From positions 2,560,191 through 2,624,190 of the forward strand of contig QXEO01000339.1 in assembly GCA_007115705.1 (NCBI GenBank): 64,000 nt of DNA. The letters are read 5' to 3'. Both the position numbers and the translations under genes were made by a program. Below are positions 57,448 through 64,000 of this stretch, piece after piece (position 1 is the stretch's first letter; each line of letters starts with the position of its first letter). The notes below the pieces were generated by a model that saw only the letters and a list, made by a program, of their open reading frames with translations, was not told where the DNA came from and did not search any database. This stretch comes from Dactylis glomerata. Its lineage: Eukaryota; Streptophyta; Magnoliopsida; Poales; Poaceae.

Positions 57448-57669
57448 GACACAAGTGAAGCAAACAACCTTAGCAGTCTACCCAGAATAACTTATACAGG
57501 TGTTAAATATCTCAAGGCTATCTTGGTTGCAGAAAGAAAGGGTGTAGCTGCTCTTAGGTCAGTTGCTGATATGCTGAGGAAGAGCATAGAGGATTCGATC
57601 AAATCTATTGCTATATACACACATGAGCTTGATAAAGCTGCTGCCAGGTCTTTATCTAGGAGCTCTTAA

Positions 57670-57850
57670 GAAGCAACTATCTTTAGTTGTCTGTACTAAT
57701 TTGTATTCTCGCACAAAACATGCCCTATAAATTGTGTTGTTTTTTATAATCTTGAATTAGCTTAATTATATCCACCTTCCTGAAAGCTTGCGTTATCACA
57801 ATGCAGACCCCACAACCTAGCCTAAACGGGCTGGCCCTGTTAGCTTATTG
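57670..57850 (+). other. 3' flank of gene N
   Basis: 181 bp between the stop of gene N and the CACTA end. It is AT-rich then GC-rich; no clear polyadenylation signal beyond AT-rich stretches (TATAAATTG near 57726). Confidence 0.4.
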
Positions 57851-57885
57851 GACTAGTGGAAAACGGGTCTAATATTCTGGGGCAT

Positions 57886-58116
57886 TAGTCCCGGTTGCAC
57901 TTTGAACCGGGACTGATGCCCTGGGCCCCACTGCTTTTTTGGCCGCCCCCAGAACCCATTAGTCCCGGTTCGTTTTGAACCTTTAGTCCAGTCCATCGCC
58001 AGGCTCTGGGGTCAAATCCAGCCATCGCCAGGCTGATTAGTCCCGGTTGGTAATACCAACCGGGACTAAAGACCCAGCCTTTAGTCTCGGTTGGTATTAC
58101 CAACCGGGACTATTGA
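57886..58116. repeat. CACTA subterminal repeat array, left
   Basis: Repeated TTAGTCCCGGTT and its inverse AACCGGGACTAA, including a near-perfect palindrome TTGGTAATACCAACCGGGAC around 58045. In CACTA elements such repeats bind the element's own DNA-binding protein (family knowledge). Confidence 0.85.
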
Positions 58117-58790
58117 GTTTCCTACATAAAAAATCTCCTTTTTCCTCCCCGAGCCAGCCATTCTCCCTCTCCACTCTCCAAGTGTTCTTCATACAACGAG
58201 CTAGCTCGAGTTCATCCTCTTTGACCACCATTTTTTGTCACAATTTGGTGTCCCCACTTCAATCTAAGTGGACCAAAAGGTGAGGAACTTTGAGGTTTTG
58301 TCTTTCATTGGTAATTTAGCTCATTTAATGCTCTAGAAGTAGAGAGATTTGTGAATTTATTATGGGAGCAATTATTTAGATGTTTATTTGATTATGTGTA
58401 GAAGTAGATGGAGATAGAGGTAGAAATAGAGGTAGAGATAGAGATATAGATAGAAATATAAAATAGAAAATAAAAATAAAGATAGAGAGATAGAGAGATA
58501 GAGATAGAGATAGAGATAGAGATAGAGATAGAGATAGAGATAGAAATAAAAATAGAAATAGACATAGAGATAGAAATAGAGATAGAAATAGCGATAGAAA
58601 TAGAGATAGAAATAGAAAATAGAAATAAAAATAAAAATAGTGATAGAAATAGAGATAGAAATAGAAATAGAGATAGAAATAGTGATAGAAATAAAAATAA
58701 AGATATAGAAATGGACATACAAACAAAATTAGAGATAGAAATAGAAATTTTATATTTGATTTGCGTTTGATATATACTTATATAATGTAG
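58117..58790 (+). other. CACTA 5' leader with (GATAGA)n tract
   Basis: A leader with CT-rich sequence up to about 58280 and intron-like AT-rich DNA. At about 58395-58745 there is a purine-rich GATAGA/GAAATA microsatellite-like tract. No gene; long minus-strand open frames here are repeat artefacts. Confidence 0.7.
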
Positions 58791-61700
58791 ATGAGCCGGG
58801 CATGGATGTACGCCGATCGACGCTCTGGAGATTTCATTAAAGGCGTGCATTCTTTTCTCAATGTGGCTGAGGAAAATAAGCGGAATGGTTTTATGTGTTG
58901 TCCATGCGGTGTTTGTCGAAATGAGAAGGATTACCCCTCCACAAAGACCCTTCACATCCACCTGTTCCGGTTCGGTTTCATGTCCAGCTATAATTGTTGG
59001 ACCAAGCATGGGGAGAGAGGGGTTATGATGGAAGACAACGATGAAGAAGAGAATCATGACAACTATCCTGAGTTCCCTAAAACCACCGATACCGCAATGG
59101 AAGATAATGAAGAAGAAGAAGGTGAAGCACGGGCATCAAATGTGCCCGCTGATGATCTTGGTCAGGTCATTGTTGATGCACAGATAGACTGTGAAAGTGA
59201 AAAGGAAAGGGAGAAGTTGGAACACATGTTAGATGATCACAAAAAGAATTTGTACCCAAATTGCGAAGACGGCCAGAAAAAGCTAGGAAGCACGCTGGAA
59301 TTGCTACAATGGAAGGCAGAGACTGGTTTATGTGACAAGGGATTTGAAAAGTTGCTAAAAATTGTGAAGAAGATGCTTCCAAAGGATAATGAATTGCCTG
59401 CCAGTACATACAAAGCAAAGAAGATTGTCTGCCCTCTAGGATTGGAGGTGTGGAAGATACATGCATGCCCTAATGACTGCATCCTCTGCCGCGGTGAGGA
59501 GTACGAGAATTTGAATGCATGCCCGGTGTGCAGTGCTTTTCGGTATAAGATCAGGCGAGATGACCCTGGTGATGTTGAGGGCGAGCGCCCTAGGAAGAGG
59601 GTTCCTGCCAAGGTGATGTGGTATGCACCTATAATACCACGGTTGAAACGTTTGTTCAGAAACAAAGAGCATGCCAAGTTGTTGCGGTGGCACAAAGAAG
59701 ACCGTAAGAGTGACGAGATGTTGAGACACCCCGCTGATGGGTCGCAGTGGAGAAAAATCGACAGAGAGTTCCCAGAGTTTATGGAAGACGCACGGAACTT
59801 GAGGTTTGGTCTAAGTATAGATGGCATGAATCCTTTTGGGGAGCAGAGCTGCAGTCATAGCACCTGGCCCGTGACTCTATGTATCTATAACCTTCGTCCT
59901 TGGTTGTGCATAAAGAGAAAGTTTATTATGATGTCAGTGCTTATCCAAGGCCCGAAGCAACCCGGCAATGACATTGATGTGTACCTAAGGCCATTAGTTG
60001 AAGAACTTAAACATCTGTTGTAGAATGAAGGTGTACGTGTGTGGGATGAGTACAAACAAGAGGAATTTGATCTACGAGCGTTGCTGTTCATGACCATCAA
60101 TGATTGGCCTAATCTTAGTAACCTTTCAGGACAGACAAACAAGGGATACAATGCATGCACGCACTCTTTAGGTGAGATCGATAGTATATATTTGGATAAA
60201 AGTAAGAAGGTGGTGTATCTGGGGTATCGTTGATTTCTTTCGCCCAAACATCAATTGAAGAAAAAATGCAAGCATATCAACAGCGAGGCAGAAGTCCGGG
60301 GCAAGCCTAAATGCCATACTGGTGATGATATATTTGATATGGTCAAAGATTTAAAAGTAATCTTTGGAAAGGGTCCTGGCAGTCTATCTGTTTTGAATGA
60401 CGCTAGCGGACACACACCCATGTGGATGAAGAAATCTATATTTTGGGAGCTTGAGTATTGGAAATTCCTAGAGGTCTGCTCTGAAATCGACATGATGCAC
60501 GTGACAAAGAATCTTTGCGTGAACCTACTAGGCTTCTTGGGCTTGTATGGGAAGAAAAAAGATACACCGGAAGCACGTGAGGACCAGCATCGTATGAAAA
60601 GAAGAGACGGCATGAATCCAGAGGATTTTAATGGTCCTGCGAACTACGCTCTTACCAAAGAAGAGAAGGAAATCTTTTTTGAATGTCTGAGCATTATCAA
60701 GGTCCCATCTAGATTATCATCGAATATAAAGGGAATAATAAATATGGTAGAGAAAAAATTCCAAAACCTAAAGTCTCATGACTGCCACGTGCTTATGACG
60801 TAATTGCTTCCGGTTGCATTGAGGGGGATTCTACCAGAAAATGTTTGAGTACCGATTGTGAAGCTATGTGCATTCCTCAATGCAATTTCCCAGAAGGTAA
60901 TCAATCCAGAAGATCTACCACGGTTACAGAATGATGTGGCCCAATGTCTTGTCAGCTTCGAGTTGGTGTTCCCACCGTCCTTCTTCAATATTATGACGCA
61001 TCTCTTAGTTCACCTAGTCGAAGAGATTTCCATTCGCGGTCCTGTATTTCTGCACAATATGTTCCCCTTTGAGAGGTTCATGGGAGTCTTAAAGAAATAT
61101 GTGCATAACCGTGCTAGGCCAGAAGGAAGCATCTCCAAGGGCTATCTAACAGAGGAGGTCATTGAGTTTTGTGTTGACTTTTTTCCTGACCTGAACCCGA
61201 TTGGTCTTCCTCAATCGCGGCATGAGGGGAGACTGAGTGGAAAAGGCACGCTAGGAATGAAATCAGCATACTGTATGGACGAACATTCTTTGAGTGAAGC
61301 ACACTACACAGTTTTATGAAATTCCATGTTGGTGGAGCCGTATATGGAGCGACACAAGAATATTGTACGCTCAGAAAACCCGGGGCAGTCTGACTCCTGG
61401 ATTACAAAGTTCCACATGGGGACTTTTGGTGGTTGGTTGCAAACACTTCTCATAAATGACGCCGCTATTGGATATGAGTTGTCCATGTTGGCCAAGAAAC
61501 CATCTTCCACTATATTGACTTTCTAGGGTTACGAGATAAATGGAAATACATTTTACACGATCGCCCAAGATAAAAAGAGCACCAACCAAAACAGTGGTGT
61601 CCGCTTTGATGCAGCAAACGACAATGGGACAAAGGACATATATTATGGTTACATAGAGAAGATATGGGAACTTGACTATGGACCGTCTTTTAAGGTCCCT

Positions 61701-62097
61701 TTGTTTCGGTACAAATGGATCAAGCTGACAGGAGGCGGGGTAAAGGTGGACCAGCAGTATGGAATGACAATGGTGGATCTCAATAATGTTGGTTATAGAG
61801 ATGAACCATTCGTCCTAGCCAATGATGTCGCTCAGATTTTCTATGTGAAGGACATGTCTACCAAACCCAAGAAAAAGAAAAGATAAGAAAATGAATACAT
61901 CACACTATGAGCCAAAGTGCCACATTGTTCTTTCAGGGAAAAGAATCATCGTGGGAGTGGGGGACAAGACAGATATGTCAGAAGATTATAACAAGTTTGA
62001 TGAAATTCTACCCTTCAGAGTGAACACTGACCCAACCATCCTCTTAAACAAAGAAGATACTCCATGGTTACGGTGTAGAAGGAAACCCCAACACTAG
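58791..62097 (+). pseudogene. CACTA transposase (Tnp2 type), multiple stops
   Basis: ATG 58791 (MSRAWMYADRRSGDF). Residues 1-75 form a transposase-associated domain with CCPCGVCRN and a following His pair. Residues about 80-130 are acidic. The Tnp2 transposase core starts with HACPNDCILCRGEEYENL and CPVCSAFRYK and continues through LSIDGMNPFGEQS and LIQGPKQPGNDIDVYLRPL. DUF4218-like sequence at 60960-61190 (MTHLLVHLVEEISIRGP, HNMFPFERFMGVLKKYV). DUF4216-like at 61620-61860 (YYGYIEKIWELDYGP, FRYKWIKLTGGGVK). Stops in the same frame at 60021, 60231, 60801, 60846, 61317, 61524 and 61884; a shift near 61885 puts the last 69 codons in another frame. It cuts and pastes CACTA elements when intact; this copy cannot. 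Confidence 0.85.
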
Positions 62098-62179
62098 ATG
62101 GGGATGTTGGTGATGTGTAATAATGTATTAAACCTTTTATGTAAATGTATGATTTTAGGTTAGTTATTCAAATTCGAAC

Positions 62180-62890
62180 ACTTTTTATATTCCAAGTTTT
62201 GTCAGATTCAGAAGTATGCAAAAACAATATTAATTAATACATTTTTAATTGAAAATGGCAAAATAGTTAATAGTTTGAATAGTTAGAACAATTGATTTTG
62301 AAAATAGAAAATAGTTTTGAATTAGTAATTCAATTTCAAACACTTTTCATATTCATAGTTTTATCAAATTCTAAAATATGCAAAACAAATATTAATCAAT
62401 ATAGATTTAATTGAAAATGGCAAAATACTTAATAGTTTGAATAGTTAGAATAATTCATTTTGAAAATAGAAAATGGTTTTGAATTAGTTATTCAATTTCA
62501 AACAGTTTTCATATTCATAGTTTTATCAAATTCTAAAATATGCAAAAAGAATATTAATCAATATAGTTTTAATTGAAAATGGCAAAATAATTAATAGTTT
62601 GAATAGTTAGAATAATTAATTTTGAAAATAGAAAATGGTTTTGAATTAGTTATTCAATTTCAAACACTTTTCATATTCATAGTTTTATCAAATTCTAAAA
62701 TATGCAAAAAGAATATTAATCAATATAGTTTTAATTGAAAATGGCAAAATAATTAATAATTTGAATAGTTAGAATAATTGATTTTGAAATTAGAAAATAG
62801 TTTTGAATTATTTATTCAATTTCAAACACTTTTCATATTCAAAGTTTTGTCAGATTCTAAAATATACAGAAGTTATTCAAATTGAAATCA
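62180..62890 (+). repeat. AT-rich tandem repeat, ~180-bp unit, about four copies
   Basis: Units containing CAATTTCAAACACTTTTCATA, then AAAATATGCAAAA, then TTAATTGAAAATGGCAAAATA recur near 62160, 62335, 62500, 62660 and 62815. Adjacent copies are highly similar. It lies in the 3' untranslated part of the CACTA element. Confidence 0.85.
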
Positions 62891-62949
62891 AAATTCTTAT
62901 TCAAATGAAATCTGAAAAAATATAAGGCTTGGTGTGCATTTATTAGCCC

Positions 62950-63150
62950 TTTAGTCCCGGTTCATTTCACCAACCGGGACTAAAGGGGTCGGGCTAGGGC
63001 GCGAACTGCAAACGCCGCCCCCAAAACTCTTTAGTCCCGGTTGAAGCCTCCAACCGGGACTAAAGACCCTTTAGTCCCGGTTGGTGGCTTCAACCAGGAC
63101 TAAAGACCCCCTTTTAGTCCCGGTTGGAGCCACCAATCGGGACTAAAGGG
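62950..63150. repeat. Second subterminal-type repeat array
   Basis: Seven or more TTTAGTCCCGGTT / AACCGGGACTAAA half-sites arranged as inverted pairs, the same motif as the left array. Confidence 0.85.
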
Positions 63151-63152
63151 GT

Positions 63153-63163
63153 ACGGGTATAAA
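63153..63163 (+). promoter_or_regulatory. TATA box after second array
   Basis: GGGTATAAAAG directly downstream of the array and followed by a CT-rich leader, the arrangement expected of a CACTA promoter. Confidence 0.5.
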
Positions 63164-63217
63164 AGCCGCAGCCCTTCCTCTTCTTCCCCAACACTTAGCA
63201 GTTTCCCGGAGATCCCG

Positions 63218-63510
63218 ATGCAACCGAGCGCCATCGTTGCGGTCGCCCGATTCCGTCGAGCGCTACCGCCACCGGAGGTCCCCTGCACGAGAGCCGCCGC
63301 CGATGGAGGTCTCCTGCATGAGCGCCACCGCCACACACCATCACCGCCCGCACCCTCGCTCGAGGGCCACCGCCGCCACACACCGTCGTCGCCGTGCTCG
63401 ACGCTGCCGCCGAGCTTCGCCACTGTCACATCCCTCCGACGCCCCGGCCGCCGTCGACGCTCCCTCCAGTGAGCAGCCGTCGGCCCCCTCCAACGCCCCC
63501 CTCTGCAGGT
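63218..63510 (+). CDS. Possible first exon of a second CACTA gene
   Basis: GC-rich open frame from ATG 63218 (MQPSAIVAVARFRRALPPPE). A donor-like CTCTGCAG/GTGAGC is at 63510, although the 63218 frame closes at 63472 and the frame from 63237 runs to 63512. It encodes an Arg/Pro/His-rich low-complexity peptide with no known domain. It may equally be a leader exon without coding role. Continuation lies outside the window. Confidence 0.25.
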
Positions 63511-63549
63511 GAGCACCTGGCCCTCCGACGCCCCCCTCTGACGCCCCCC

Positions 63550-63900
63550 TGTGAAGAAATTTTTTTAGAATAAATGTTAGAAAAAATAGTAGAAGAAATA
63601 GTTAGAAAATATGTTAGAAAATAGTTAGAAAAAATTGTTAAAAAAATAGTTAGATATATAGTTAGAAGAATTAGTTAGAAAAAATAGTTAGAAAAATTAG
63701 TTAGAAAAATAGTTAGAAAAAATTGTTAGAAGAAATAGTTAGAAGAAATAGTTAGAAAAAATAGTTAGAAAAATAGTTAGAAGAATTAGTTAGAAGAAAT
63801 AGTTCGAAAAATAGGTAGAAAAATAGTTAGAAAAATTAGTTAGAAAAAATTGTTAGAAGAAATAGTTAGGAGAAATAGTTAGAAGAATAGTTAGTTGAAT
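63550..63900 (+). repeat. (TAGTTAGAARAAA)n minisatellite
   Basis: Some two dozen units of AGTTAGAA(A/G)AAAT with length variation. Intron-like AT-rich filler; no gene. Confidence 0.85.
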
Positions 63901-64000
63901 TAGGGCTATCTTTAGATGTCTATATTTTAGTTGAATAGCAAAAAGAAAATAGGGAATATAAAAATATAGAGTATTTTAAATGTGTTGTAATTTGTACAAA

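Larger units (their letters stand above)
32872..57669 (+). pseudogene. Gene N: last exon, split by element M
   Basis: The exon starts at 32872 after ATATTTTTAG, is interrupted after 32922 by M, and resumes at 57453, ending at TAA 57667-57669. Across the join the frame is continuous: PRSPDLSEDTSEANNLSSL, then ITYTGVKYLKAILVAERKG, and the C-terminus HELDKAAARSLSRSS. The C-terminal ~60 residues look helical with no strong hydrophobic segment. The frame needs the CTT-CCT-CAA phase at its start. The exon at 32612 joined by the obvious splice sites would enter it one base out, at a run of five A's, so a one-base insertion or a misjudged splice site is possible. M's GACAC duplication sits at the break. 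I do not recognise the family. Broken by a 24.5-kb insertion. Confidence 0.5.
57851..64000 (+). mobile_element. CACTA (En/Spm-type) element, right end outside window
   Basis: Starts at GACTAGTGGAAAAC, which differs from the canonical CACTAGTGGAAAAC at the first base, then palindromic subterminal repeats, a leader, and a Tnp2-type transposase frame. The opposite terminus (GTTTTCCACTAGTG) is not found by 64000. A second subterminal-type array at 62950 and a new promoter-like block suggest either a second gene unit or a second, overlapping CACTA element. Confidence 0.75.

Noticed and set aside
32612..57669. Gene N as the second gene (TnpA) of the adjacent CACTA element
   Set aside because: It lies outside the CACTA terminus at 57851 and I see no motif shared with TnpA proteins; left unassigned.
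57886..58116. CRISPR-like array
   Set aside because: The TTAGTCCCGGTT units are inverted as well as direct, spacing is irregular, and they adjoin a CACTA terminus and transposase.
58392..59057. Long minus-strand open frames rich in Ile/Ser, Phe/Leu or Tyr
   Set aside because: Translation of the GATAGA-type simple repeat; three overlapping frames are open for the same reason.
62180..62890. Centromeric or satellite array
   Set aside because: Only about four units, confined to the 3' part of the CACTA element.

Overview
This window is repetitive nuclear DNA from a large grass genome. A Triticeae-type grass (wheat, barley or rye group) is most likely, judging from the LTR families, a CACTA element whose ends carry TTAGTCCCGGTT repeats, and canonical GT-AG introns. 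I see no bacterial gene organisation, rRNA, tRNA or CRISPR. Nearly all of it is a nest of LTR retrotransposons with three DNA transposons. The only candidate non-transposon gene is a short spliced reading frame that is itself split by an insertion. Element letters used below are mine; family names are inferred from motifs, not from a search.

Left third (1-20374). D (1 to about 3336, + strand) is the 3' end of a retroelement whose ORF carries CCHC zinc knuckles, followed by its 3' LTR. C (about 3337-5637, +) is an LTR, primer site and decayed gag. B (5637-9277, - strand) is an LTR-less gag-pol fragment. A (about 9290-15738, -) is a leader ORF, a primer site and a 5' LTR of about 3.1 kb net. 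A's LTR carries a PIF/Harbinger-type element (12249-14599) with TTA target duplications and a Myb/SANT-like ORF but no transposase. A abuts a second pol of B's family (B', 15739-17774, +). B' is followed by three LTR copies in a row (17465-20374) joined at a microhomology.

Middle (20375-32922). H (20452-31672) is a non-coding LTR element with near-matching 5-bp duplications (CCCAC/CCCGC). Its 5' LTR holds G (20574-28757, -), a Ty3/gypsy element with perfect GGGTC duplications. Its interior holds a long-hairpin, Mutator-like element (29517-30188). H sits upstream of, or in the 5' region of, the spliced frame called gene N (exons at 32612-32731 and 32872-32922, continuing at 57453-57669).

Right-middle (32923-57447). 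M interrupts the last exon of gene N with perfect GACAC duplications. L is inserted in M's 5' LTR. K is inserted in L's interior with perfect TTGTT duplications. K is a full-length Ty3/gypsy element, probably CRM-type, with one nonsense and one frameshift lesion. L has an intact 816-codon gag-like ORF and no pol. M has a broken gag-protease. L and M share the same 3-kb non-coding 3' half although their gag genes and LTR bodies differ. That half contains repeated purine-rich motifs identical to the polypurine tract, set in hairpins.

Right end (57851-64000) is a CACTA element. It has palindromic subterminal repeats, a Tnp2-type transposase reading frame broken mainly by in-frame stops, AT-rich tandem repeats, and a second promoter-like block running off the window. 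Its other terminus is not in the window.

Order of events from nesting: gene N, then H and M, then G (in H) and L (in M), then K (in L), with K among the youngest. Little here is likely to make protein except perhaps L's ORF. The interest lies in the captured gene exon, the chimeric elements and the conserved non-coding structure.
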